Positions 1-12,911 of a DNA stretch of 64,000 nt are shown piece by piece. Below the pieces are notes generated by a model. It was given only the letters and a program-made list of their open reading frames with translations. It did not search any database and was not told the DNA's origin. Source of the stretch: Petrosia ficiformis (taxonomy: Eukaryota > Porifera > Demospongiae > Haplosclerida > Petrosiidae); assembly GCA_947044365.1 (NCBI GenBank), contig OX345636.1, positions 26,463,466-26,527,465 of the forward strand, in the 5' to 3' direction. Both the position numbers and the translations under genes were made by a program. Within the stretch, counting starts at the first letter, position 1, and every line of letters starts with the position of its first letter.

Positions 1-1660
1 GAATTTGTACACAAGAAACCTCCTGAGAAATACCACCAACCACTACAATCACCAAGAAGGCAAAACATACATATGGAGGGATCTCGTATAATCAATTTAC
101 ATAAACTGAAACATCATATAAATCAATTAACAATTCATTCTGCTCAGTGCAGAGGAACCATGACACTTCATGGAGAAACTCGATATGGTCTAGCCAGCAT
201 ACTGAATACTACCTGTAATAAATGTAACTGTAATTTATCGTTGGAAACATCTAGCAAAGTGCAAGGTCCTAAAGGATACAGAAGATGGGAAGCCAACTTG
301 ACAGCAGTGTGGGGTCAGATGTGTACAGGTGGTGGCTATGCAAATCTTAAAAACACCATGTGTGTCTCAGGAATTCCCATGATGGACAAAAAGGCATTTA
401 TAAACACTGAACAAGATATTGGAGAGTGGTGGCGTTTAAGGTTGCATGATACGATGGTGGACACTGGAAAAGAAACTTGCAGAAGAAAGAGGTGAATAAC
501 ATCAAGGAGTACCTTCAATAACTGTAATAGTTGATGGAGGCTGGTCCAAAAGATGCCATAAGCATTCATACAATGCCAAGTCTGGTGTTGGGATTATTCT
601 CGGACAACGTACAGGAAAACTTCTTTATATAGGCGTGCGTAACAAGTACTGTGCAGCTTGTGCACAGGGCATAGAAATTGACAAACACAACTGTTACAAA
701 AACTGGGCAATTCATCGTCGGAAATGGAGACAGACATTATCCTGGAAGGGTTTAAGAAAGCAGAAGAAATGCATGGAGTTAGATACATCAAATTTATAGG
801 TGATGGTGACAGTTCCGTTTACCCAACCCTGCTGCAATGTGTACCTGTATGGGGTCATCACATAAAGAAAATAGAATGTGCAAATCATGTTTGTAAATGC
901 TATCGTTCCAGTTTAGAGAAACTTGTCGATGAAAACCCAAAATACAAAGGGAAAGGGGGATTGACACTAAAAATGCGAAAAAGACTAGCATGTGCTGCAA
1001 GAAATGCAATAAAAGCAAGACGTCAAGAGCCTGATGTAAAAAAATCTATTAAATGGACCTATGCATTGCTTTGGATACCATCATAAGTGTAGTCCTGACT
1101 TCTGTAAAACTGCAAGAAGCAATTTGAAATCCGAATCTGAATCTCAGTCTCAATCTAGTTCTCAATCTAGCTATCAATCTGGTTCTCAATCCAGTTCTCA
1201 ATCCCAAACTCAAGATGATATCAATAGTAAGTTCTTCTGATCTGAAAGTAGAAAAAAAATCATATAAAACATTCACTACAATTATATATACTACAGGTAT
1301 TTCAGAAAATCAAGAATTACTTTGGAAAGACTTAGTTAATGAATGTATACAATACGATGCACAAACAGGTGGTACAATACCTGCTGAAATTAATAGTAAG
1401 TTACTATATGACATTAAAAAACTAGTAAGTAGGGTGGCTGCCAAGGCTCCACAACTCATTGGCAACTTCACAACAAATCTAGCAGAAGGTTGGATGAATG
1501 TAAGGTGTAAATTTGATGGGGGCAAATTTGTCAATCGTTCTCAAAGTGGTTCCTGGGAATTACGATGCATGGCATTTCAACTGGGTCCAAAGATATTTTA
1601 TCGGGGCCAATGGAGGCTGAAAGAAGTTGGCAGTCGCTGTAATTCATTTTCAGCTTGATT
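1..1660 (+). pseudogene. Mutator-like transposase remnant
   Basis: Transposase of the Mutator-like family common in sponge and cnidarian genomes, which would cut and paste its own element. The frame is open from base 1, so it starts outside the window. Visible blocks: a Cys motif C-N-K-C-N-C with GPKGYRRWE (about 200-290); the first catalytic Asp in IVDGGWSKR (about 520-550); the second in FIGDGDSSVYP (about 795-830); a C-x2-C-H pattern CKCYR near 890; a metal-ligand-like CFGYHHKCSPDFC (about 1065-1110); a Ser/Gln-rich linker (1125-1215); and LIGNFTTNLAEGWM (about 1455-1500) ending in SQSGSWE. Frames change near 490, 712 and 1070 and again before 1215, so the gene is broken and no single product is possible. 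The last block could be a spliced exon, but the shifts argue for decay. Family assignment is strong. Confidence 0.8.
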
Positions 1661-2021
1661 ATCTCCATAAAAAAGTCGTTAAATGTATGGGATTCTCCAC
1701 AAGCTGAACTATAGTCCATGGTAGAATTGTTCGCTTGGTTTGTTCTGAAAAGACACTCGTGTTTACAAGAGCCATTTTCACAACATGAACAGGGCCTGAA
1801 AGATTAATGAAAAAGCCAAGGCGTGTGCGCGGTAAGCGGGCATGTAATGGGAAACAATGAATCTCATTGTAGTGGCCTAACTACTAAAGTATAGATAATA
1901 ACAATATGTATGATTCTTATGTAATATAAGTGTAGTGTGGAAAACTGTAATATGTTGAGATGAATTGAGTGTATATGTGACTTAGTTATACAGACGAAAA
2001 CAAAAAAAAAAACAAACAACT

Positions 2022-3855
2022 TTAGTGGCATAGGTCACACACAAAGTCAGCATCTTCAGCTTCCATTTCCTCAATTCCAACGCATGATGCGTGGTACCAG
2101 TTGAGGCACACTTCACACTCGATCCATTTATCATCCATCTCCGTCATCCATATCATATAGTGTCTCACACTCGATACACATTACTTTTGACTGCTGTTGA
2201 TCTTCACATGTATTCAATTTCTTCCTTTTATTTTTTCCAGTTTTCTTTTTCTCCTTCTCTTTCCTTTTTTTTTCCTCTAGCTCTTGTTCTAATCTCTCCA
2301 TAGCCTCCTCGGAAGTCAGGCTCTCTCCAATGCCAGTAAGTTGCTTTCGAGTGGTTGGTGCTGATCTGTTAGGCCTAGAAGCAACTAATAGCTGTCCAAA
2401 ATAGTCTTTTAACTCGCATGATGTGGGATTAGGCAGTCTAGCAGATGATTCGGGGCCAGGTGATGTACTGGGTGCCAATACTACTGTAGGAGTAGCAGGC
2501 GAAATGAAGTACAAGATGACTTGGGAGCAGTACCAGATGACTCAGGAACAGACAATGAGGTGAGTGGCAACAATACTCTAGGAGTACTTGAAGATGATGA
2601 AACCAGTGCACACTGCACTCTAGGAGTAGTGCATGCTGAGTCCCAACTCAGCATGTAGATGGTGAGACAAATGGCTGTGAAGCTTGTGGAGTACATGTGG
2701 ATGACTGAAATGAACTGGATGGTGATAGCAAAGTTTGGTATGAGTCACTATACTCAATGACCTGCTGTTCTTGCATTTCTTTTTCTAGGATATCAGTTAT
2801 GCTGAGTGGTGATGGTAACTCAGGTAATTGTTCACCCTGTGTTGTAGGATGAGAAGTCGATAGCTCTGAAGTGGACAGACATGGTTCTGATGACTGGATA
2901 ACAGAAGAATTTGTCATTGAAGACTTGAATGGTTCCAAATGTTTCAAAGATTCTGATGAAACTACGTTCCTGTCAAAGGGATAAATTCCACATCCACGAA
3001 ACCCCCCTATTGCTGTTTCCTCATCATACTGCTTCCAGATTCCTGAAAGTATCTCAGGGAAATCTCGTTTGGTGAGTCCCCGTCTTTCTTTCCTGGTAAA
3101 GCGAGCAACGGCTGAGTACCAGTTAGCCTTCATGGACTTAAAAACTCCAACATCGAGTGGATGGAGAAGATTAGTGAGATGAGGTGGCAACATGCTGGAG
3201 ATGAGGTGGCAATTTCAGCATATGAACTCCATTGCTAATAGCTAACTGGCGTACTTCGTAAGATACATGCGAGGAGTGACCGTCCAGGATTAGTAGTATA
3301 GGGCGTTCATCTGGCAAAGATGGTAGAAGCATATTGCGCAACCAATCTATGTATGCTGAAGTGGTCATCCAACTATTTGAGGAAACAGCATAACGAGTTC
3401 CCAGTGGACCCCCATTAGTACAATTAGCCATCAAGTGCTTGCCGGTATATATGATGTACGCAGGTAGCAGCTGACCGGCTGCACTTACACACACCTGAAT
3501 TGTTATGTTCTCTCTCCTGGATTCACCTATTATAGCTTGTGGTGACTGTGCCTTTTTTACATATTACATGTGCCGGTCTGCCACTTAAAGGGAAGCCACT
3601 TTCATCCACATTAAAAATACATTGTGGCTTCTCATGCAACTGAAGATCATCTAAAACAGGCTTTAGGCACTGGAAAAACCAATGATCCACAATGTCAGAA
3701 GTGGCTGCCTTGGCCCTTACCATTTGCAATGTCTGTGGCTTACGTTTGAATACTTCTGGGTGCCGCTTTATAAAGAGACGCCACCAGTCGTCTCCTGGTA
3801 CACCATCCCTGAATGGATTTGGATGTTTTGTGTGGCGAAAGTAATCTCCAATCAC
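2022..3855 (-). pseudogene. pogo/Tigger-type (DDE_1) transposase with C-terminal PHD-like finger
   Basis: Reading 3855 to 2022: an HTH-region tail with PNPF and W-W spacing typical of Tigger/jerky transposases; the first catalytic Asp in NVDESGF (about 3610); the second in ILDGHSSH (about 3290); and a third in HPLDVGVF (about 3145), giving a DDD triad. A long Ser/Thr/Pro tail and a Lys/Glu-rich stretch (about 2235-2300) follow. The end is a Cys-rich module: C-x2-C near 2165, then W-x3-C-x2-C, W-Y-H-x2-C and F-V-C-D-L-C at 2024-2130, a PHD/zinc-ribbon-like finger. Frame changes occur near 3550, 3190, 2690, 2500 and 2132, so it is inactive. The break near 3190 is a 22-bp tandem duplication. An N-terminal CENP-B-like domain is not readable above 3855. 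Confidence 0.8.
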
Positions 3856-4094
3856 ATTTACACAATATCACTTTTTGTCTGGAGTAATAGTTCAGGTCCC
3901 ACTCGCTTGCAACAAACGGTGAAGGAGAAATGGGAATTTAAGTGAAGTAAAGTTTCTGGGGTAATTCGGGTCAATCCGTTTTTATTACATGCAATTTCCT
4001 GTATGCCCGAAATTACCCCTAGGCCCAAATTGCCCCGGTTTGCTATATATTTTAATTTTTTATAAACAATGATTAATAATTATAATATGCTTAC

Positions 4095-4202
4095 CAATTT
4101 CTAATAGTCTTCCATCGTACACCTTTCTCTGACTGATCACATCACATTCCCTAACTACAGAAACGGCCTCATCCTTAGGCCAGTATACGATACACCAGCG
4201 AG
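4095..4202 (-). CDS. isolated exon-like segment, possibly from a multicopy BEN-associated family
   Basis: A 108-bp stop-free segment with an AG acceptor above 4202 and a GTAAGC donor below 4095. It encodes a short block with WCIVYWPKDE and VSVVRE. This resembles the tryptophan-rich segment preceding BEN domains in multicopy invertebrate proteins, but that likeness is from memory and weak. No partner exon was found nearby and the flanks are transposons, so it is probably a fragment. Confidence 0.25.
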
Positions 4203-4499
4203 CTGCCAAAAGAAGTTGATACAAACATATCATTGTAGTATCGGTCAAAAAACTATTAGGTTTTTGTATATTTCTTACCTGATTCTTGAGTTTCTTTAAT
4301 AAAGATCTGTGAGACATACCGGACTGGACTGGATCGGATTGACAAACATAGCTGCAGAATGCTAGCATGAGGTACTCGTAGCAATACCGTAAAAATGAAT
4401 AATATTGTACTACGGACAATTAGAAACAATTGCTGAAACGTGAAGATTCAATGCAATTCAGATCATACTACGATCGTTTTCGTACCAAAATGAAGCCAA

Positions 4500-5941
4500 T
4501 CACGGTGCAGCTTGTTACATCTTGAATAGGATGATGCACAGGAATTCCTAGCTGGTTTTGCTTCCACTTCATAGCTAATACACTATATCTGAAATGACCA
4601 ACACGTTTCCTACATACTGATATTAGCCGTCCAATTGCTGGTACTTCTAAAGCAGACTTGATGCAGAGTTGAAGAGTGTGAGCTACGCAACCAAAATGAG
4701 GCCAACCAGTGAGTTGTGCTCCAAGATGGCATTGGCTGCATTGTCATGAATAAGGTGGTACTAGGGAGTGGGCGGATGCGACTCCAATCAGTTTCAAAAT
4801 AGAATATTATATAATATGACTCTAACCTGGTGTAATAGCAACCTTCAAATCTTCCGATCAGCTTTATATTGTCCTGTAATTGAAGAAATATTGTTAAAAT
4901 TGCCATTTTTCCAATTAACATAAGTACAAAACCACAAAAGCCACGCCCACCATACATGGCGTGCACCAAGTACAATGTATTTTCAGAAAAGTTACGAAGC
5001 CATTTTCTGCAAATTAATTTTACTTTTAAAGTTACAAGAGGCTGAAGAAAGCTGAATTCTGTAGCTTTTCACTGAAACCATAAAATTTACCTTTCTAGAC
5101 ACTACCAAACTCCGATCTTTCTCAGAGAGCAACTACAGTTACCCCGCTATCAGTGAAAACATTTAGGCCCAATAATTATACCCCTGGGTGGGTGTGGCTT
5201 TCAAAAATACAGAATGGAACCAGATTGTATGCAGCAAGAAGCTTGCAAGACTAGAAACTGATTGGAGTAGCATCCGCCCACGGAAAAGACTACAACCATA
5301 ATAGCACTAATTTAAGTGTCAGCAATCTCCCATTTCGTTGCAGCCTCATTCATTCTGTCAGCTATATTCTGTCCTGTGTGGTTTTCAGACATTTTCTTGT
5401 AGACAGAACTTTAGTAGACAATTTCCATGAATCATCAAGGTAGTGGACAGTAACAGTTAAATAACCATTTACAGCACCACTTGTCCAGATATCTGTAGTC
5501 AAAGCTACAAATTTTACTCGAGAAATTTCTCCTTTAAGCTTCTCTTTTTGAGTGTTGTATATCTTACGGCAGACTTGGGCCATATGCGTGTGAGAAGGTA
5601 CTCGATAGCTGGGTATAATTAGAAATACTTCTGGAGCCTTCTTCTTTGACAGTGCTGATCGGCCGAAGATATCCTGCTATAAATTCTGCTATTCTGTAAT
5701 TTCTTTGGCACGGTCTGCAGGGCATCTCCTAGAAGTCACGAACAAATCTAGAGTTCACTGACTGCCTTCTGAAATTCTATTTGGATGTTTGCTTACCAGA
5801 TGATTTCGCATTGACGTTGTGCTTTCATGAAAGGCAAGATCAGTAAAAGGTAGCCCCACACAACTTGCATCGCACTTTATTACTATCAATCTTCTCGAAC
5901 AACTCATGATCACAGACAGGACTCTTCAGTGGCTTGGACAT
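4500..5941 (-). pseudogene. hAT transposase with N-terminal BED zinc finger, decayed
   Basis: Starts at the ATG at 5941 and reads a BED-type finger: VRCKLCGATF, then after a one-base shift near 5840 an H-x4-H end within MRNHLVSKHPN. Further in is a transposase core block with ALTTDIWTS (about 5500), then HDNAANAI (about 4750) followed after a shift by GCVAHTLQLCIKSAL and GRLISVCRK (about 4600-4700). These are hAT core signatures (ZBED-like). There is an in-frame stop near 5755 and shifts near 5840 and 4720. The region between 4760 and 5350 has no recognisable coding and may be an intron or an insertion. No intact product is possible. Confidence 0.75.
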
Positions 5942-6105
5942 CTTCCTTTTAGTTTATGAAAATAGTTAAACGATCTTGTCTGATAGTCTACCCGTTGAAA
6001 AGAATGGCGAAAGTTTTTATCGATATTGTTGCCAACAATCTTGTACCCTCTCATCTGTTTCAACATTCTGTTGTACCTCTCTGACATCTTTTATCACCTT
6101 TTCCA

Positions 6106-7420
6106 TCACCTCTTCAATAACTTCTCTACAGTATCTTCTACAACCTGTTCATCATCTGGATCCATGTCAAAATCATCTTCTTCATGTACACTCTCAGAAT
6201 CACCTAGGTCACATTCAATATATGAGACGCGTGTTACTATCTTCATTATATGTATATATACACAAAGTCTTCGATAGTTGCATCTACTGGCTATAACATT
6301 CTTTTCTGACATTACATGGAGAATATCAATGAATTATAATTATAATAATTATAGAATATACATGTTGCTATTACTATTACATACACATTAACCTTCAACC
6401 ATTCCAGAAGTTCATCAGACCTAAATTGAAGTTTCATGTCATAGTCTTCAGAATGCCTATCCACCAATTTCAAACTTCCCGAGTGGGTCAGACACAACGT
6501 CAGAGGTTGCAAGCAGTTGAAAACCTGTTCAGAAAACAACATATACAAGTACAACTCTGTAGTGGGTTTGAATGTACACATAATGTCTCACTTGTTTACT
6601 ACTACCGTTTCCATACGAAAGAATAGATATCAATCGCTGAACAATGGACCTTTTGGCAAGGCATTGCTTCAAGATCATGCATCCTATTAAACACATCAAA
6701 TTCCTACTTTTCTAATGATCAGGTAAGATGACAGCTAAAAGCTTCATCAGTGATGGCATGTGATTAAGAAGTTCCAACTAAAATGTTTTACTGCTTCATA
6801 GGTGTCTCGGATAATCGAATCATGATTTGTGGAGATAATCACTTTCATTTCTTTCTTTATACATCGAGCAACTGCAGCAGTACGAGTTGACGAAACAAGT
6901 GATGAGGACAGGGAGGAATAGCTTTTTCTGGCTATACACTTTACATTTTCTTTTGTCCAAGTTATAATAGTTATAGTTTTACCACCAGAAGGATAACTAA
7001 CTTTCACCTATTTAATAAAAAAATAGAAAATTTTGCCACATTACTTACTGAAACTTCACCATCCTCAGTTTTCAATCTTCTTCCTTTACTTTTACGTGGT
7101 ATGGCTTTTACTGGAGTAGTATCGTCTTCAGCAGTGTATTTACTGCTAGATGATCCAGGCTCACTTGAACCACTAATTCTCTTCTTTCCAGCACCTGGTA
7201 ATACACATCTCCTGATACACTGACGCAACTCCCTTCACAGTTCTGCTTTTTCTATTAGATCAGGTAGACTCTCCACACAATCCTTACCCTTGTGGCAAAT
7301 GTAGGATTGTTCCTCGATTTTGATTCTTGTGCTATAATGCTCCACACAAAACTGATCTAAGCTTTGTTTTTGTTGTTCCTAACAGCTACCTTTTCTTTAC
7401 TTTAAGGGTTCCATGATCTA
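6106..7420 (-). pseudogene. broken coding block of an unclassified multicopy protein
   Basis: Several minus-strand segments in different frames read as one decayed protein. Near 7310-7230 there is SYICHKGKDC; at 7228-7020 a Ser/Lys-rich linker; at 7007-6760 a block ending TRDTYEAVKHF-like; at 6760-6620 a block with LMKLLAVILP and RLISILSYGNG; at 6520-6395 SLKLVDRHSEDYD and LLEWLK; and an acidic end at 6240-6106. The style (short conserved helices, SILSYGNG, LxLVDxxSEDxD) matches proteins repeated across sponge and Hydra genomes that are probably transposon-encoded. I cannot name the superfamily. Stops and shifts break the frame, though some gaps could be introns. Confidence 0.4.
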
Positions 7421-8960
7421 GATTAACAAAGCAAATGTTATCCATCATCAAACTGTCGGAAATGAACTAACGTGCTACTAACATACACGTGGACAGTCAC
7501 ACCTAGTCACCGCCCATTAGCACTTGGCAGATACTTATCGCCAACCAATTTCCTTCCGGTGGTATTCAGAACAAAGCGATGTTTACTTAGTCCACCAGAT
7601 CCTTCCTCCGTAGGTTGGGTCAGGCTACGCAAGACTAGCGAACACCCTTGCTGCGCAAGCATGGTAATATGTATAACTCCAACATGATTTTTGTGTGTTT
7701 ATTTTCTGTGGTGTATGTCTCCACTCTTCTGTTAGCAGACAGAAATTATGCAGAGACAGTGGATTCTTAGGATACGAATTTCTACACCCAAAGCAGAAAC
7801 TGATGTTGCCTTCTACAAATTCAGGATTTGAAACACTTTGTGAATGTGGAGTAAAAAATAGTTGGTATACAGTCTGATCACTTTAGGTTGTAAATGTTGC
7901 ATTACATCAGCGTTGATTGATATAATGGGAATAGTGGGAAGAGTTAGGGAAAGAATGCACCTACTTGTATATGATTAGAACTTGTTTAGAAAGGAATAGG
8001 GTACACTCGAAAAGTTGATGGCAAGGCATGGGCATGCAACTTAATGTAGTAGGTGAAGTACTGTCATGTGAAGATGATTGTGTGGCAAAATCAGTATCTT
8101 GAGTGAAATTAATGACTACAAATGGTGTGGTAGAATTTACAGGTGTGGGGTGTTATCTGTTGTTAAATTGAGTTCAACTCTTTTAGTAGCGATCTCATTT
8201 GCCTTCTTTTTATGGTTCAAGAGCATTTCTATAATGAAAAAAAAAAAGAAATTGAATCACCATTTAAAGCAAGGACGGTGACTCCCTGAATGTTGACAAT
8301 TTCCACAATTTTATGGGGTGGTACTCACCTAATCTATGTAACTAGAAAGTCGTGACTTACACAAAAGCTCCATATCTTCTAACAGCTGACAAATGAACAT
8401 GTGTTTACTTGTCCATAGGCATGGACGTGCATGGAATGAGTGTTGTTATTTCTGTACTGAGCATGAGCTGTGTAGTCAAGTCTAGTCCACTGTTTGTCCT
8501 CCCTCCAGTGAACCTTGACCCTAAATTGCTAGCTTGTCCCCACTAACCATGGGTTTCTTGTGCTGCCTCAGTGAAACAATCATTGCTGAGGTTAGCCACT
8601 TCATGTACTGGCACTAGCTGACTGTGGAGGTATGTTGCCACGTGTGTAACTCAAATTCACCTCTTGCATTGATAGACCATCAGATGAATCATAGTACCAC
8701 AGGAACACTATTTGGTTTGTCCAATACACATATGCTAACCAAACCAACTACATGCTTACCTGACCATGATCCTTGAAATCCGAGAACTGCACTGAAGGTT
8801 AGATAGAGCTGCTCGAACCTCCTGAGTGATAGGAGTAAAGATGTCATAGCAATGCAACACCCTTGCCTGCATCCTGGTTGGAACTGCCAGCTGTGTTCAT
8901 TTCTTTTGAAGACATTGTATGATGGAGATAGTAATGACAAAGATAGTCAGTTTTCCCTAG
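7421..8960. other. no recognisable gene
   Basis: Only short unsupported reading frames are visible on either strand. No transposon end, RNA gene or phase-consistent exon chain was found. Confidence 0.5.
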
Positions 8961-8963
8961 CTA

Positions 8964-8998
8964 CTGAATGACTGACTGACTGACTCACTGACTGACTC
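8964..8998. repeat. (TGAC)n microsatellite
   Basis: A short run of TGAC/ACTG tetranucleotides with one CTCA interruption. Confidence 0.85.
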
Positions 8999-9039
8999 AA
9001 AATTAAATATAGAGCAGCAAATCATTACTGTAGCCATAA

Positions 9040-10545
9040 TTATTTCAAATACCTTATTTTACTTTAAAATGTGTAGAAACCATACGCATGAATACCAAGA
9101 AGCACAAAGTATCCACGATAAGCAGTGTTCTGTCAAGATTTAGCGCTACATTATTGTTGAATAGCTATGTTCTTGCCTTTGATACTGTAAACTAACAAAC
9201 AGAGACTAGATATGGAGTACTGTATTTATAATTACAATGTCATATCCTATCTTACTTCCGCATTTGTACAAATGGAAAGAAGCACAAAGTAGCTATGAAT
9301 ATCAGTTTTGAATCTCAAGAATGCATAATTCACTGGAGAAATACTATGTGCAAGAACCAGTCCGAACAATCACGAATAATGGAAATTACTACTGTATTCA
9401 TAATTGTCACATACGATATCTTACTTTAAAGTGTTTAGAAATCAAACCTTCAAATCAACTGGTAGCTATGACAACCAGTTTGGACTCTCCAGATTGCAGA
9501 ATATATTGGTGAAATGCCTTGGATAAAGTAAGCAACCAATCCTAACAACCCTGTTTAGACTGATTTGCACTACCATAGTCATAATTACAACATGATATAT
9601 TTTATCTAAAGTCAACATTTGTAGAAACCCCCACCTACAAATGCAAAGAAGTATGAAGTAGCCCTGAGATCGAGTGTTGAGTCTCCTATGACTACAGTAG
9701 TGCCAATCTAGTTCAGTTTGTTAGGATTGGTAGCTTACAGTTGAAGTAGGCACAAACGAGTTTGTGGTGTCAAAATTGTACAATACATTAGTGAAATAGC
9801 TAGGTTCGTGCTGCAAGTAAACAACCCTAACAAACAAACATTCTTTGAGATAATATGGTTGTGCCGATGGAGATGGTAAAGGGTGTGAAACTTTCACCTG
9901 AGTGCTTTAAGTTGTATTACCGTTATTTGGAGATACAGAGAACAGTGCAGATGGTGAAAATGGTGATGTTAATGATAAAATGTGGATGTGGTGTAGCTAT
10001 AATTGTTGCCTGACAAATCGATTTTGTAATATTTTACCCTTTACTTGGTTAGAAGAGCAGTTGTGGTAGTCACATGTTTTTGTTTTGGCTTAGGTTTACC
10101 TCTTTTTTCATATCCATGGTTACTTAGTACTAACCTGTAATCGTCTGAACATAAAAGTACAACTTCGTCATATCCAGACACGTGTAATGATCTGTTTATT
10201 CACTGTTAATATTCACTTGACTGTTAAATAACTAAATTCATGAATTTTTATTCTGTAATCTTTGATCTGCATTTATATCTACCAAGATTGCACATTAGGT
10301 ACATTGGTGAAATAACTAGGTTTGTGCCTTTGACACTATAAGCAACCAATCCCAACAAAGATGAGATGAGTTAGACTGCTGTAGTTGTAATTACAGTGTC
10401 ACATATCTTATTTTATTGCAGCATTTGTAGAAACCCCAATTTACTTTAAAATTTTTAGAAATGCCAACAAGTTGGAAGTAGCCACGACATACATTGTTGA
10501 GTGAACACTACATCGGTGAAATAGCTGTGTTTGTGCCTTTCGTTG
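9040..10545. repeat. degenerate tandem repeat field
   Basis: A loose unit recurs about every 150-350 bp. Its parts are: an open TA-rich stretch with ATAATTAC and a GTCACATA-like motif; TCTTACTTTAAA; ATTTGTAGAAAC; AAAGAAGCACAAAGTAGC; and a segment mentioning TTGGTGAAATAGCT followed by AACCAATCC. Recognisable copies lie near 9040, 9200, 9370, 9550, 9700, 10270 and 10380. Copies are diverged and interrupted. No coding is supported across it. Confidence 0.6.
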
Positions 10546-11379
10546 TAAAACTGATTTGTTATTTCAACCATTTTAATTGGTTATCTGAGTTTCATTTTTA
10601 TAATTATAAACATCAAACATAAGTAATTATTGTTATGAAGCCAAGAACAAGCACCACAGAACAACACAACTGCATGTACTACCTTCCACCATACTGTTTA
10701 GGGGAGGAAGTGGTGCAGACTCATACTGACAGCCAGTATGTATGTGTCTTTCTTATCATGTGGGATAACTGAAGTGTTTTGGGGTGGAAATGAATTGCTC
10801 AAGGTTTGGATTACATTCATCGAGCTGGTGTGCATATGAACCAAAGAGCAGCAGTTGTCAAAGAGTATCAAGCTGGGTGCTTGATTGGCCCCCTCTCCCA
10901 GTTACACGAATCTCTATGCTCCACTGGAGTAGTTCCCAAGTCCCAACCAGTACAATAGAGACTAAATTGTCAATCTTTTTTTTCACAGAGGACCACATGT
11001 GCACAACACCAATGATGGGATAGACCAAGATTTGACATCAATGCAGTAAAGTAGGTTTGTAGAAGCATTCCAGATGGTAAGAATTAATCCCTTCTTACAT
11101 AATTGTTTATAGTAATAATCATGATGTTAACAAAAAGTGCACATATTGCCATTGCATAGTTTCACTATTATCACTCAGTTAGTCAGTCAGGTTGGAGGTT
11201 GATCATTTCATTATTTGCTTCCCTTCCACTCACATTGGTTTTACGTTTGTCTGTCCTTTAGGTTATGAAATTGTGATGTTTATGCTGGAGTTCAGTGGCT
11301 AACCAAGACTTCCCCTTGTGACCGCATTCATAATCACTTATGTGTAAGGGTAGAACTGATTGGTGGCAGTCTCATTTAG

Positions 11380-12242
11380 AGGAGACCTCATGAGATTACC
11401 AAAGGGGATCTTCCCACCTGTCCTTTTGACAGTAAAAAGGAGAAGAAACTGGTAAGTTCAGTATAATGGTAACTCGTGTATACAGTGATGCCATGTTAAA
11501 CTAAAGGAGGTTGTGGATTAACATTAGCGTCTATAAGGTTTGCATAGGTGTCTAATATCGAGCTATGTTTAGAATATGTTGAAATTACTACAAAGTCCTT
11601 TTCTGAAATTGTTTTGCATGACAGAACTGATCTCTGAACCCATTGCACATATGCTGCGCAAGGTAATTATTTATTATACAGTAAATTTGGAAGAAGCTTG
11701 CACATGCTCTTCATTGCTTTGGTCTTTTGCCATCATTCCTCAAAGAAGAAAGTGCAGAAGTGCTTGCAATCAATTCAGGCAAATATAATATATTAAATTG
11801 TTCATTTTTTCAGTCATTGCAGGTAAAACCAGAAATTGATAGATCTAACAGACAAACAGACATACAAAATGATCACAGTAACTCTTGGCTCCACCTTTAT
11901 ATACAGGTAAGGGTTTATTATAAATGACTAAGATTTAATGATTGGTTACTTCTTCAGGTAAAAGTATGGTATATGGGTTATAGTAGGTATTGTTATCATT
12001 ATATAGATTATGTTCTCATTCAAGCATTGATTATTGTTATTTTGTGGTTTGTACAAGTACTATACTAGTTTGGGTGGGTAACATAGACTATCCTTGTATT
12101 TATATATAAAAAAAACAACTAAACATCCCCCAACAGAATAGATTGAAGCAATCACCACACTGATGTGCATGGGTACTACCTTAGTTGTATTTTCACAGGA
12201 ACTCCTTCTGGGGGAAATCTAAATGCATTTGCTTAGAAGCAT
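11380..12242 (+). CDS. possible multi-exon gene, unrecognised
   Basis: A chain of splice-bounded open segments shares phase 0: 11380-11451 (contains THEITK-like, then CPFDSKKEKK), 11573-11662 (LISEPIAHML), 11746-11778 (KKVQKCLQSIQ, leaving through a GC donor) and 11814-11906 (contains NDHSNSWLHLYIQ). A possible terminal exon follows an AG near 12198 and stops at about 12236 or 12242 depending on frame. Upstream, 10800-11370 has coding-like scraps (for example VYAGVQWLTKTSPCDR near 11280) that reach an in-frame TAG at the 11380 acceptor, so this could equally be a decayed gene. No family recognised. Confidence 0.28.
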
Positions 12243-12911
12243 GAATATAATATACTATCAGTCTCAATGAAATGGATTGGAACATGTACGTACATCAAAT
12301 ATTAGTAATGGGTTATGGTATTTGTGTGTAGGGTGAAAAAGACATGAAGTTGGAGTTGTGATATATTATACCGATTAATATAGTATAATAATGTAGTTTG
12401 TATGTATATAAATTGATGTAATTGTGTATATTTCAGTTCTGCAGCTTTATTGAATTCTGTAAGGTTGTTCTCTAGTATAGTAGACAATACCCAACTAAAC
12501 CACTTGGTCACATCACAAGAGTATGATTGCCATTTTGACCCAAAAATGCACAGAACATCTTTGTTCCTCTAATTCAATAGTTAACTATAGATGTAATGGT
12601 TATTATGTTATGGTATACATCTGCACGCAAATTAAATGCAATTATATCAATGTATTTACAATTATGTTTGGAAAATGTTTTATTCCTTTTTGCTACAGAT
12701 AATTGTTGATGAGCTATTATGTTCGTTATTAATAATTCCCAGTAAAGATATTTAATTATATAATTATTATTCTTGAATAAAAATAATTGTTTACATGTTT
12801 GTATTCACATTAACTAATAGGATTACATGTGTGGACAGACCTCATTTGTTGTATTTCATTTTTTTTTGTTTTAACATTTTTCACATCTACAATGTAATTT
12901 CTAACATATAT
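12243..12911. other. AT-rich intergenic, no gene seen
   Basis: Very AT-rich DNA between the weak exon chain and the stop codon of CFAP96. It presumably contains the CFAP96 3' UTR. I see no other element. Confidence 0.5.

Noticed and set aside
7472..8281. Several short plus-strand ORFs
   Set aside because: No conserved motifs, no splice partners and no transposon similarity. Lengths are as expected by chance.
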